DNA of 64,000 bases, from contig CAUWAG010000008.1 in the NCBI GenBank assembly GCA_963556695.1, positions 1,178,001 to 1,242,000 of the forward strand. Reading direction: 5' to 3'. Positions 43,789 to 54,527 of this stretch are shown here, one piece after another; position 1 is the stretch's first letter, and each line of letters opens with the position of its first letter. The notes beneath the pieces were generated by a model, which did not search any database, was not told where the DNA came from, and saw nothing but the letters and a program-made list of their open reading frames with translations. The DNA comes from Anthostomella pinea. Lineage: Eukaryota > Ascomycota > Sordariomycetes > Xylariales > Xylariaceae. The translations under genes were made by a program, and so were the position numbers.

Positions 43789-46700
43789 GTACATCAAACG
43801 AAACACATCGACACGGGCATCTAGTCATCCATTCTGTGAATACAGCAGGGGGACAAAAGAGTGCAGGCCCTACAGAGTTAGCCATCAACCTGGCTGACTA
43901 TAAAGGAGAACAAGCAGACATCATTCTGATGCAAGAGCCCTGGGTTGGCATACCACCAGGCAGGAGAATGGGAGTAAAGACACACCCCAATTACGATATA
44001 TACTCCCCAGTGGATTCCTGGGACAGCGACAGTACACGGCCCAGATCTCTCATCTATGTGAGAAAATACCTTCAAGCGGATCAACTTCGGCCCTATGCTA
44101 CACGAGACATCACCTGGGTCAAGGTACAAGGCATTACATTTGCCAGTGTCTACCGGCCATGTGACAACCCACAGGAAGTGGATGACATTCTGGAAGTATG
44201 GACTCCACCTTTTGGCTGCGTTATAGCTGGAGATTTCAATGCTGGCGACACATCCTGGGACTCAAGCAATCCAGGATATCATGGTGGTACTATACTTGCA
44301 CAAACTATGACAGACCACGGACTGGATCTGATTTCTGAACCAGATGTCCCGACACATGATGACGGAAATGTACTAGATCTGGTGTTCTCTGATGTCCCCA
44401 TGGCTGAAGCCTCAGTCAATGATGCACTTCAGTGCACCTCAGATCATGAGACATTACGAATAGTCATTCCAATCCAGGGAGATCTGGACCGAGTACCCAA
44501 GGCCAATCATTGGATAGTACCGGACGATAAACTACAGGAGCTGGCAGATAATGTCCAAACCAGGATTCATGAACTCCCCCGGCTGGGTGTATCCCCTGGC
44601 CAGGTGGACACCTTTACACAAAGCCTGATCAACATGATCCAAGGCTGTATCAGGACAGTGGGCAAGAGGCCCCGTCAATCTAGGCCCACTGCTTGGTGGA
44701 ATGATGACTGCAAAGCAGCTGTTCAGACATACAGGGCCCTTTCCAAACAGACTACAAGCCAAGAAGGACGGAATTCAGCCCGACGGGAATTTCGCGGCGT
44801 GGTTCGGAAAGCTAGGAGAGAGTACTGGCAGACTCTAATCAATTCAGCAACTGAGCCAAAGGACCTATACAGAATCGTCTCTTGGCACAAGTTATCAGCA
44901 GGAATGCGTTCCCCTCCAATCATCATAGGAGACCAAATATTCGAGTCACAAGAGAGCAAGGCAAATGCATTACGCTCAGCCACGCTTGAACGAAGTACCT
45001 CAGACAACGATATCATCGACCCCTGGTCCGCTCAGATCATACAACCCAAGCCACACATCCCCCTTGAATACCACGTCGGACTGGAAGAGGCTGAAGGGTG
45101 CACTTTAGGAACCAAGAGCAACTCCCCGGGAGTAGATACCCTCACAGTACGGATTCTGAAAGCTTGCTGGCCAGTCATTGGTGAACATATCAGAGCCCTT
45201 TTCCAGACCTGCCTACTGATTGGACACCACCCTAAACCATTCAAAGTAGCTGAGGTGGTGATGATCCCAAAACCAGGAAAGAAAGACTACTCCAATCCCA
45301 GGGCCTACAGACCAATATCGCTACTGTCATGTCTTGGCAAGGGCCTAGAACGACTCATTGCGAAAAGAATTACCTGGTTTGTTGTCAAACTTGGAATTCT
45401 AGCCCCACAACATTTTGGAGCTCTACCAAAGCGCTCTGCCACTGACCTGGTAGCTGCACTCATACACGATATTGAGCAGGCCCTTGACCAAGGCCTCGTT
45501 GCAACGGTAGTCACATCAGATGTGAAAGGGGCCTTTGATGCTGCCCTAATGGGACGGCTGGTGGTTCGCATGAGAGAACAGGGCTGGCCAGGCTTTCTCA
45601 TAAGATGGGTCCAGTCGTTCATGTCCGAGCGGTCCGCAAGAGTTCGGTTTGAAGGTACTGTGACCGATATAAAAGCTCTCACTTGTGGGCTCCCACAAGG
45701 CTCACCAGTCTCTCCAATCCTCTACATGCTGTATACAGAGCCAATCTGTGCCCGACTTGGCATGAAAAGAAGACGCTTTGGATATGCAGATGATCTAGCA
45801 ACACTCTGCATTGGAAAGAACCTTAAAGAAACAGCTGCAAAGGCTTCTGAAAACCTTCATTTGCTCAACCAATGGGGACATAACAATGCTATTGAATTTG
45901 ATCCCGACAAAACCGAGATCATGCACTTCTCACGGAAAAAGAACTCAGACAATCCCCCAGTTTGCCACGGAACAATGAACAAAACAGCTAAGCATTCCAT
46001 GCGATGGCTAGGTGTCCTTCTGGATAGGAAACTAAACTTCAAAGACCATGTTTCTCACTGGGCCAAGAAAGCTAGTAGGGTAGCAAATCACCTTCGAGGA
46101 CTATGCAACACAGTCAAAGGACTTCCAGTAAAGTCAACCAAGAGGGCTGTGAAAGCTTGTGTTATTCCTATTCTCACACATGGCCTGGAGGCCTGGTACC
46201 CAGGAATCGAGAAAACTGGGAGCTTAGGTGAGACATCAGCATGTCGCATTAAGGGGCTTCTTGGAACAATAGATGCCGTACTACGAACGGCGATCAGGGC
46301 TATCTTGCCAGTCTGGAAAACACACCCTGGACATATCTTACACTTTGAATCGCAGATTCCCCCAGCAGGAGTTCTTGCAGAGTCAATAAGACGACGTCAC
46401 GGCCTCCGACTAGGACGAATAGATCAGAGACACCCTCTGGTTGGCAGGCTCCAAATACAAGCTCGCAAGGATCCAACAAGGCTACAAAGAAGCTTCCAGC
46501 TAGTCCCTGACTTCCAGAGACCAATACTTACCAGGCCATCATGGAGGAAGCGCCCAATCCGCAAAGACAAAGACAAAGAAACAGAGCTCTTCAAGCAATG
46601 GTTACAAGAGAGAAACGTGAACACTGACCTTGTCATCTACTCAGATGGATCACAGTTGGATGACCAAGGCACAATCCGCACTGGATGGGGTTATACCATC

Positions 46701-47474
46701 AGGAAAGGCGGCACTACACAAGAAGTATACCGGGGAAGGGGCAGACTTCTACAAGCAGAAGTAGTAGATGCTGAAGTCCATGGTGCTCTCCAAGGTCTTG
46801 CAGCAGCCAGGGCAATTGGACACGGAAAACAGCTATATGTCTGCCTGGACAACACGTCAGTGGTAGATGGGCTCAATGGGACTCCACCCGAGACATCACA
46901 AAACATTTTTCTACGATTTCAAGAACTTGCCACAGCACACACTCCTGGAGTGACCGTCAAATGGATTCCTGGACACAGAGATATTGATGGCAACGAAGCT
47001 GCCGACACACTAGCAAAAGAGGGTGCCATGCTGGAAACAGACACAACAAATCTTCCTACAATCTCTTGGGTCAAGAGAGATCTCAAAAGACAGGGCAAGA
47101 AAGAGTTCAACCAATGGTGGAAAGACCAATCAGAATCTAGGTATCAAGAAGTATACTCACATGCAGTAACTGAAAGAGACCTTATATCTTTTAAGAGGAG
47201 TACTTTACACAGACTTCTAGCGGCCAGATCTGGACATGGCGACTTTGCCAGATACCATGAACGCTTTGGGCACACAGATTCAAATGATCACTGCAGCTGT
47301 GGTGAGAAGAAAACACCACAACACATTTTCTTTTGTAAGAGGCTGGGGAAAAATCGGCTACTGCCTAGGCATTCGCCTAGGACAGCTTGTTTACAATACT
47401 TAGGGGAGAGGAGCACAGAATGGGCAAAATTCGTGGAGAAGAGCAAGTTCTTTTCAACAATCTGCCCCCGATAG
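43782..47474 (+). CDS. LINE ORF2: endonuclease-reverse transcriptase-RNase H
   Basis: The frame gives 1230 residues. The endonuclease is N-terminal (SVNTAGGQKS, ILMQEPWVG with the metal-binding Glu, GDFNAG, and SDHETLRI near residue 224). The reverse transcriptase occupies about 480-760: NPRAYRPISLLSC, TSDVKGAFDAA (catalytic Asp), GLPQGSPVSPILY and FGYADDLA with the YADD site near residue 667. RNase H begins near 950 (VIYSDGSQLDD) and shows the Glu in DAEVHGAL, the Asp in VCLDNTSV and the WIPGHRDIDGNEAAD block. A terminal Cys/His motif follows (HCSCGEKKTPQHIFFCKR). All catalytic residues I can name are present, so the enzyme looks competent for target-primed reverse transcription. Confidence 0.92.
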   Translation: MLGTSNETHRHGHLVIHSVNTAGGQKSAGPTELAINLADYKGEQADIILMQEPWVGIPPGRRMGVKTHPNYDIYSPVDSWDSDSTRPRSLIYVRKYLQADQLRPYATRDITWVKVQGITFASVYRPCDNPQEVDDILEVWTPPFGCVIAGDFNAGDTSWDSSNPGYHGGTILAQTMTDHGLDLISEPDVPTHDDGNVLDLVFSDVPMAEASVNDALQCTSDHETLRIVIPIQGDLDRVPKANHWIVPDDKLQELADNVQTRIHELPRLGVSPGQVDTFTQSLINMIQGCIRTVGKRPRQSRPTAWWNDDCKAAVQTYRALSKQTTSQEGRNSARREFRGVVRKARREYWQTLINSATEPKDLYRIVSWHKLSAGMRSPPIIIGDQIFESQESKANALRSATLERSTSDNDIIDPWSAQIIQPKPHIPLEYHVGLEEAEGCTLGTKSNSPGVDTLTVRILKACWPVIGEHIRALFQTCLLIGHHPKPFKVAEVVMIPKPGKKDYSNPRAYRPISLLSCLGKGLERLIAKRITWFVVKLGILAPQHFGALPKRSATDLVAALIHDIEQALDQGLVATVVTSDVKGAFDAALMGRLVVRMREQGWPGFLIRWVQSFMSERSARVRFEGTVTDIKALTCGLPQGSPVSPILYMLYTEPICARLGMKRRRFGYADDLATLCIGKNLKETAAKASENLHLLNQWGHNNAIEFDPDKTEIMHFSRKKNSDNPPVCHGTMNKTAKHSMRWLGVLLDRKLNFKDHVSHWAKKASRVANHLRGLCNTVKGLPVKSTKRAVKACVIPILTHGLEAWYPGIEKTGSLGETSACRIKGLLGTIDAVLRTAIRAILPVWKTHPGHILHFESQIPPAGVLAESIRRRHGLRLGRIDQRHPLVGRLQIQARKDPTRLQRSFQLVPDFQRPILTRPSWRKRPIRKDKDKETELFKQWLQERNVNTDLVIYSDGSQLDDQGTIRTGWGYTIRKGGTTQEVYRGRGRLLQAEVVDAEVHGALQGLAAARAIGHGKQLYVCLDNTSVVDGLNGTPPETSQNIFLRFQELATAHTPGVTVKWIPGHRDIDGNEAADTLAKEGAMLETDTTNLPTISWVKRDLKRQGKKEFNQWWKDQSESRYQEVYSHAVTERDLISFKRSTLHRLLAARSGHGDFARYHERFGHTDSNDHCSCGEKKTPQHIFFCKRLGKNRLLPRHSPRTACLQYLGERSTEWAKFVEKSKFFSTICPR

Positions 47475-47665
47475 ATAGCCTTCCTTGAAGGACCAGATGG
47501 ATGACCCCAAGGTCATACCGCCGCAACAACGGGGATGGGCCCGTGAGCGGGACTGACTGTACTTATTATCTTGAGACCTCCACAACCCTGCGATGCAGAG
47601 GCTCTGGGAGGCGTGGTTTGCACTACTGAGGAGCTACCCCCACGTTAAATACAAAACAAACAAAC

Positions 47666-47679
47666 ATCTGGTCTCGACG
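47666..47679 (+). repeat. Target-site duplication of the LINE, right copy
   Basis: Exact repeat of 42055-42068, directly after the A-rich tail. Confidence 0.9.
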
Positions 47680-47904
47680 ACGCCAGTTAATATGAGGCAG
47701 TCAATTCCAAATGGCTGCCTGCGTGTCCCTTTCTCATTCGATTCGCCCTACATGCGGCGGGGGTGGCAGAGCCCCCAACTTCCAAGGGCCACCTGCAGCC
47801 ACCATGAAGCCAAGGCGGCACGATCTGGCTGAGTGTACTATCAATAGGTATCTGATCGGTGAAATCTTTTGCACCCTTCCCACCCTCGCGCGGCTCACGG
47901 CAAC

Positions 47905-48162
47905 GTGCTGAAGACATTGGAAGTCACCCCATTCGTTGCATTGTACTGGGGCAACCTGGTAAAGGAGGCCGGCCTCCCGCCTGGCGTGATCAGAATCATA
48001 AATACTTATGGACGCGAACCTGGCGCCGCTCTCGCCTCGAACATGGACGTTGACAAGGTTGCCTCCACTGGCAGCACTCCCATAGGATTGGAGATCCTCA
48101 AACTGGCCTCTGCGGACTTGGAGACCGTGGCGCTCAAGAATGGTGGGAAGCCGCTAGCATGA
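47905..48162 (+). pseudogene. Aldehyde dehydrogenase fragment
   Basis: One frame reads TPFVALYWGNLVKEAGLPPG, then VIRIINTYGREPGAALASNM, MDVDKVASTGSTPIGLEI and LETVALKNGGKPLA. This is the central NAD-binding part of aldehyde dehydrogenases, including the phe/gly-x-GST loop. The catalytic Cys region and everything after it are missing, as is the N-terminal half. The usual LELGGK motif reads LKNGGK, so the conserved Glu has been lost. The fragment ends where the AT-rich island begins, so it is a piece of a gene captured or destroyed at the edge of repeat DNA. Confidence 0.75.
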
Positions 48163-49184
48163 TCTTCGATATAGGTTAATCCTTGAAATAACGGAAAATA
48201 ACGTCCGTGCTAGTTCAGCATATATATTATTAAAAATCGTAACTAACGAGTTATTTAATTATTTTAAAAAGCTTATATTGAAAAACTAGTTAAACTTTTA
48301 AAATATCAATATAAGTAAAGATGTTATATATCTTGATAGTATTAAAAAATCTTATTAAATCTTATTTAAATAACGAAACGAGACTTAAGTATATAAGAAC
48401 GAAAAATGGGATCGATTTTTTACAGTTATCTTTTTAAACTAAATACTTCGTTTAATACCTTAAGACTTTCCCGATTTAATTAAAACCCTTTAAACGAATA
48501 TGTACGCGTTATTAACTATATGTTATATCATTTATATAACACTTACGGTTTTACGATATAATACGGTAAAAAAAAAAGTTTTAAATAGTTATTATACGCT
48601 AATAATGGATTCTTAAAGATAATATAAAATATTCAAATAGTGTTTAAAATACGTTATTATATATTTAAAATGAATTTTTTTGAAAAGCTAATAAATAAAA
48701 TATAATTATTATTTTAAGCATAAAACCCAAATTGTCAATTATTACGTTGCTTATAAAAGAAATTGTTTTCTTTAATAAGTTTTTAAGGCTCATTTAAAAA
48801 AAATTAAAACCTTTTAATTATTGAACATAATAATAAATAAACGATTTAAGTATTGATTTAAAAAAACTATGAGGCTTTAAACTAAGTTTATTACGTTAAA
48901 ATTTACGCTTATTAACTTAAATAGAACGTTTAAAAAGAAATTATCGCAATAACTTAAATAAAAATAAATAAAACATGTATAAACTGCCTTATTAAAATAT
49001 TACTTCAAGAAAATATTATAACTTTCTTGAATATTTGTAAATAATAAATATTATATTTATATTAAAATAAATAAAGGATCATTAAAGGCTCCAAAATAAC
49101 TTGAATATTAACTAAAAATTAAACTATAGTTAACGTGTTTTACGAGCTATAAACACCTGAATTTTTACCTTAAAAAGCCTTTAT
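48163..49184. other. AT-rich island, RIP-like
   Basis: Nearly pure A and T with dense stops in every frame. No element can be identified. It resembles 2720-3560 and is bounded by an ALDH remnant on one side and LTRs on the other. Confidence 0.7.
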
Positions 49185-49438
49185 TGTCAGAATTCCGTAA
49201 ATGTATTGGAAGGATACAGGGACCCTTATTGACTATTATCATATAACGAACTCTGGTTGAAGGAAAAGAAAGATCTGGAGATGCACCCGAATTGGTGGGC
49301 AGCTAGATGTGGGCAGTCGTCTCCCATCAGACCCACCAGGGCATGGATCAACCTGTCGTCCGATCAGTCACGTGCTCAGTCACGTGACCCAGGGACCATG
49401 AGGACCATTGCTAGACCTGATAGATGGTGGAACCATCA
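49185..49438 (-). repeat. Solo LTR, family 2 (inverted copy)
   Basis: It begins TGTCAGAATTCC and ends GTGGAACCATCA on the plus strand. It is an inverted copy of 1120-1373 with the same length and many point differences. Two CACGTG cores lie near 49370-49385. The flanks (TTTAT and TATTT) are similar but not identical. Confidence 0.75.
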
Positions 49439-49805
49439 TATTTATACAATAAATTAAATAACGAAGTTATTTTGGAAAAAGATATATTAAGTAATACGTA
49501 AGTTATAGTAATTAGTAAAGAAATTACAGTATATTAATAAGGCATTTAAGGCCTTTTAATATGTTATAATAGTTTATTTAAAAAAATTATACGAAAACAA
49601 TGTATTAAGAATTATTAAAATATAACGTTTTTAACTATATCAACCTTATTCACGTTATTTAACCTAGTACGAACCTAGAAAATGCGGCTTTGTAAATCTA
49701 TATTAATATAAAGTCTAATAGCGAACAAGTATGTAGTGCCACCACCTAAGTATTTATCCAGGAGGGAATCTACGATTATTTCCTAGAGATATACAAGGCT
49801 CAGGT
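49439..49805. other. AT-rich stretch
   Basis: AT-rich to about 49725, then about 80 bases of normal DNA before the next LTR. No gene is seen. Confidence 0.5.
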
Positions 49806-49994
49806 GTTGGATGGCGCGCAAGCCTCAGTGGCGTTCAGGGAGGTGGCAGTGCCACAACAGGGCTCTAAGGGCTATTCGGCCAGTTACGGTGTGCTGTAGC
49901 ACACCAAAGAAGATCCTTCCAGATACACACACGTACCAGAAATCATCAGAATACACGTTATCAACCACAACAACAATCTATCACGCTGTTTGAC
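49806..49994 (+). repeat. Solo LTR, family 3 (short form)
   Basis: It begins TGTTGGATGGCGCGCAAGCC and ends CACGCTGTTTGACA, and shares these ends and two inner blocks with 40513-40983. No second LTR or pol-like frame follows within the next kilobases, so it looks solitary. Confidence 0.65.
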
Positions 49995-50694
49995 ATCAGG
50001 TGGAAAGGGTGTTCGCCCTAGGCGACCCCTTGGATGGGACCACCTTCCAAGGGGCACAGGTGTCGAAGGCCCAGCACGCGGGCGGCGCGCGAGCTCTCGT
50101 ACATCGAGTCCCGTAAAGCCGAAGGGGCGGCATTCTATATGTAGTCCACCTATGCTCCAAAGGCCCCATTCTGCATCCAATGTTTCCCTATGTGGATCGA
50201 TGTTTGCTGGAATACCGTGAAAAACGGCACCAGATGAATCATTAAAATCTCTGGCTTCCCCACAGTGCTAAGCCTATAGACGATGTGATAGATTCAATGA
50301 TGCATATGAAGCGTTTCCTGCCAGGAGAAAAATAACGAATACCACCTACGTTCCCTCGTAATATCCGAGTGTCCACGTCGTGTCATCGAAGCAGGCTTGT
50401 CTAACAACGATAGCACCACTGTGCTCTCACAGCACCCGTGTATCTGAGCCATGACAATGGCTAGTTGCGGTACTGTACACTATCCATTGTGATGAATGGG
50501 GGTTTGTCCACCATTGTGATAGATAGGGTATTGTCCACTTCCAAACCTCTTCTGCTAGCACCAATAATTTGCCGGGCTGTTCTACCTCTTCCATTTTACA
50601 GATACAGCCGCTCAACCTTCTGCTGGGCACGGCAACGTTTGACAAGAGAAATCCAGTCAATGATCAAAGGGACTCACACTCAACGGCAGCGAAA
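49995..50694. other. Intergenic, nothing recognised
   Basis: No coding-like frame is seen. It may include the promoter and leader of the RRM-like gene. Confidence 0.4.
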
Positions 50695-51749
50695 ATGTCG
50701 CGCACTCATTCCCTAGGTTGGTGCATATCATTAGGCAATCAAGTTCATTGACTCATTGAAATAGGAGCAACTGCAGATCAGAATGAAGGTCGTCCTCAGA
50801 GAGACCTTATTTGCTTTGACCTAGAGCCCAGCAGTGCGAGCCGTCAGCCGAATCTTCCAGCACCACCAGGTACGTAAACTACTCCCATCAGTTGGAATAT
50901 AGAACTAAGATTATCGGCAGCCACGACATATGTTCGAGTAGTTACCCTGGAGTGGCGGGACATGCTAAATGCATACCGCGTCGTCTGGGCCTGGGGCCGT
51001 CGCGTAACCTGATTACCAGTGCGCCGAGCGAGGCTCGCCTGGGCTTTACTTCGAATTCCAATAACAACGGATCGCTTGCCAGGTCTATGGGCATCCCAGA
51101 CCAGACCAGACCCTACCAACGAGCAGTAGTACCGGCCACCGCAGCCGCCGAAACTCCCTATAATTATCGAGGGGACCTATCACTGGCCCGGAATCAAAGC
51201 GCCGACATACCAGACTCAAACAATTGCCGACTATGGATCACCGGTCTGCCGCCGGGCTGCATAGTTCGACAGCTCCTTGGGGCTATCAGAGAAACCGGGC
51301 CAATATACGCAACTAACATCAGTCCTCCGGTAATCGACGCGAGCCACGCGATTCATACGTCCACAGCCTCCCTGACATTCTTCACCATAGAAGCAACCAC
51401 GCTGTTTCTGAACCGGCACGCAACCAACCGGTTCACCGTAGACGGATTCCCAACAACCATGGTGCGACACCGGATTCGAACAGAGCCTATGAACCCCGGC
51501 AGACGCTCTTGGGTTCTGCAAACCACAGGCAACCCTACTATCGTCACCCCTGAGAACCTCACCCGGATCATTACCCAGCAGTGGAATATCAGATTCGAGA
51601 CCGACTTCGTCGAGTATGTGCCCGGAATGGAGCAGAGCGAGATTGTTTGGGCGTTTTCGGGCTTCAGAGCCCAAGCTCATTCGGTACACCTAGGACTCAC
51701 GCAAGAGTTTGCTGATCAACTATCAGTCGCATATTACCCAGATCCTTGA
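50695..51749 (+). CDS. RRM-like fungal protein, 5' exon structure uncertain
   Basis: The solid part is the frame from about 50953 to the TGA at 51747-51749. Its second half contains CRLWITGLPPGCIVRQLLG, TGPIYATNI, ASLTFFTIEATTLFLNRHAT and FTVDGFPTTMVRHRIRTEP. The beta-alpha-beta order fits an RNA-recognition-type domain of the kind found in lineage-specific fungal proteins. A start at 50695 (MSRTHSL) can be spliced over an intron ending ACTGCAG to QNEGRPQRDLICFDLEPS. A second intron from GTACGT to CCTGGAG is needed to join the main frame, and its acceptor is weak. After the TGA, coding-like text continues in another frame (51709-51930, EFHEEGIDLQVLRQTQEHMG), which hints at a frameshift or a lost splice. 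Confidence 0.5.
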
Positions 51750-52671
51750 GCCTGAGGAACACTCTCGTGATCGGAATATGGAAATTCTGGAGTTTCACGA
51801 GGAGGGAATAGACTTGCAAGTCTTGCGACAGACGCAAGAACACATGGGCTACGCCAGTCAGGCGCACGCACATGTCAACCTGGTGAATCACGCCGCCTCT
51901 CAGCGTCTATCCTTTCTGGGTGACTCCTAAGCGAGTTTCCTGACATTTTCATTGTGCTCTGCAGCGGAAAGACACACGATGGTGAAGATGCCGCTTCTCG
52001 ACGGAATACAAACTTCTTAGATGGTCTTGCGAAGATCAAGTACCGTTCCCATAGGCAGCTGAAAATGAACCCACGTTAAGTAACCAACTTTTGCCTTATA
52101 TCTTCAGGTTGATGACTTTCGTTCGTAAGTTTGTGAACACTCAACGGCGTAGAAGTTTCAACGGATAGACACCTAGTCGGCATGACATGAGCAGAGGTGC
52201 AGACTCGCAGCTAGTACAAATTGTTGCATGATGAGCTTCTGCTCGGTGAGTTGCTGTTCTTCGCATGAGTGGCTGGATCATGATACTGTTGGGTGATTCA
52301 GCATCATTACATCTGGTCAAGGGCCGGGTTTTGTTTCTTAATATGGAATGCAGTGACGGATACCGTCTGCCCGAATATCCCTCCTCCGAGGATCCCTCAG
52401 GGATCACTCATTTACCGCCACCTTCTTACCCCCTGATATACTACCGCTCGTGGCGGTACATTAAATAGGGGCGAAGGATGATGTACTAGTATAAGTTATG
52501 ACCGGTCTATGGGCTTTCAGCGGCCCTTTACATATGTGCATCTGGTAATTCACTATTGCAGTAAAGATTGCAATGACCGACGCTGAAATAATCCTCTTAT
52601 TCGGATACCTTTTTGGTCCTTTAATGCTACAACAGATGCCATTTCAGTACTTCTTCCCTAAGATGGACTCA
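51750..52671. other. Intergenic, nothing firm
   Basis: Bases 51750-51930 may be a continuation of the RRM-like gene in another frame. The rest shows no gene. Confidence 0.4.
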
Positions 52672-54527
52672 TTACAACTCAGCACCCAAGCGACCCTGCC
52701 ATAGAATAGTGTCAAGGTCAGACTTTGGTCTGGTGAGAGGCTGCAGCTCCTTCCGCTTGTGGGAGGTCTGCTCGTAGGCATATGCGTAGCCTATGAGCTC
52801 CTCCTCACTCCACCTATCTGCCGTGAAACTGATGCCTAGAGGCATGCCCGGCGAAGTCGTCACTGTCGTGTGGCGGCTATCCCACCTTGTCTCTGTCTCG
52901 TCTCCAAGGACACCCACTGAGACATCTGTGGTCAGCATACCGATTCCAAGAAGTGTTCGTGCACATTCGAGAGACCGTCACCTTGTTGGGGAAAAAAACT
53001 AGAAGGGCAATAGAAGCTCCTACACAGGTCAGGGGTAAGGGTACGCTGAGGTCACTCACTAGGTACAGTAACAATCGGCAAACCAGGCCACGAGGCGATG
53101 ATAACGGCGGTCTCTGGAAGCATCACGAGCACGTCGAGGTGATGCTCGCGCAACGGGGTCACAAAGAGGTCCCTAGCCGTTTCCGAGGCGAATACGTAGG
53201 CCTCCCATGCTTCCTGGCTACCCGCTGTTATGTTGATACCGGCAAACTCGTCCCAGAACCCAAGGTCGAACTCAGACGACAGCTCCAGCGGGTCCTCGCG
53301 CAGGCACTGCAGCAGCTCAGTCGCATTATGTATGACGTCGGGCCCGGGCACGAGGTCGTCGATGTACCGGGCCATGGCTTCTTTGAAGTCCGGCCCAACG
53401 TACACAGGGACTTTCGCCAGAATCTCCAGCGTAGTGTTACGGAGAGGCCGTTCTTCGGTACCCAGCTCGATATTCACGAGTTCGGCTCCGGCGGCTTCGA
53501 GGTCCGCTAAGGCTTCGTCGAATACGACCCTCATCTGTTCGCGATTGACGTAATCGACTGCATTCGAAATGTCCTCGTCTACCCAAACAACACCTACGCG
53601 CTTCCCCTCGAGGGCTGACGTGTTCAGGGCCGATGTGTAGCTGGGAGGCACCTCCCAAGGCTGCGCCGAGGTGTAGTTATCGTTCGGGTCCTTACCAGCA
53701 ATAGCATCAAGAATCAGAGCAGCATCCGCCACGCTCTGAGCAAGCGGTCCCGTAGAGTCCTGTCGGGCGGTCACAGGCACGACCCCAAACCGCGACGTCA
53801 ACCCTACCGTCGGCTTCACCCCAACCACATTGTTGAACCGCGCCGGACACGTAATACTGCCCGAAGTCTCCGTGCCCAGCGCCGCAGCCGCCAAGCCCAG
53901 CGAGGCCGCGACGCCCGACCCGCTCGACGAGCCGCACGCCGTCTGGCGCCCCACGTACGCGCCGAACGTCTGCCCGCCGCGCGGGCTCCAGCCCTCCGTG
54001 ACGTTCAGGCCGCCGCGCACGCCCGAGAACTCGCTCAGGTTGGCCTTGCCGAGGATGACGGCGCCGGCCTGGCGCAGCTTCGCGACGACGGTGGATTCCT
54101 GGCCCGGGCGCGATCGCGCGAGACAGACGCTGCCGGCGCCGGTTAGCGTCGCGTCGGTGGTCGCGTAGTTGTCCTTGACCAGAATGGGGATGCCGTGCAG
54201 TGGCCCTCTCGTCGTTCCCTGACCGCGTTCCGCGTCGAGCAGCTCGGCGGTGGTGGATGCGTCTGGGTTCAGCTCGATGACGGCGTGCAGCTCGTTGTTC
54301 ACTTCGCTGATGCGCTGGAAGTATAATTCCACGAGCTCCTGGCTCGTTATGTCACCGGCTTCGAGCAGCCCTCCGAGTTCAGCAATCGAGATGTCGAGGA
54401 GTGATGGCTGCTGGGTAAGCGGCAGTGCGGTCGCGGCGGATCGCCATAAGCCTATGGCCAAACCGGTCGCGGCGGATCGCCATAAGCCTATGGCCAAACA
54501 AACTGAAACCAGAGTTCTGGAAAACAT
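52672..54527 (-). CDS. Secreted amidase-signature-family hydrolase
   Basis: The model on the minus strand joins 54527-53060 and 52916-52672 (570 residues) over a 143-base intron (GTGAGT...TCTCAG) that rebuilds TVPMGVLGDETETR. The Ser-Ser-Lys triad can be placed: Lys118 in ILVKDN, cis-Ser200 in CGSSSGSG and nucleophile Ser224 in TETSGSI. The spacing of 24 between the serines is the family's usual one. The C-terminus (PGMPLGISFTADRWSEEELI) is also typical. The N-terminus is hydrophobic and ends AATALP, so export is likely. A 36-base tandem duplication repeats LAIGLWRSAAT within this signal region. Family members cleave amide or ester bonds; the substrate cannot be told. The length is normal for fungal extracellular members. 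Confidence 0.87.
54428..54499 (-). repeat. 36-bp tandem duplication in the amidase signal peptide
   Basis: Two adjacent copies begin CGGTCGCGGCGGATCGCC and are identical by eye. The unit is 12 codons and keeps the reading frame. Confidence 0.9.

Larger units (their letters stand above)
42069..47665 (+). mobile_element. Full-length, open, Tad1-like non-LTR retrotransposon (LINE)
   Basis: The element lies between two perfect 14-base target-site duplications. It has a short GC-rich leader, two long overlapping frames (ORF1 42211-43788, ORF2 43782-47474), a 190-base 3' part and an A-rich tail (AAATACAAAACAAACAAAC) right before the right duplication. The order endonuclease, reverse transcriptase, RNase H in ORF2 and CCHC knuckles in ORF1 match the Tad1 group of fungal LINEs. 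No stop or frameshift is present in either frame. It shows none of the AT enrichment seen in the neighbouring old repeats, so it is probably young and may be mobile. Confidence 0.92.

Noticed and set aside
42240..49994. CRISPR-like or phage features
   Set aside because: No regularly spaced short repeats were seen, and splice sites and element types are eukaryotic throughout.
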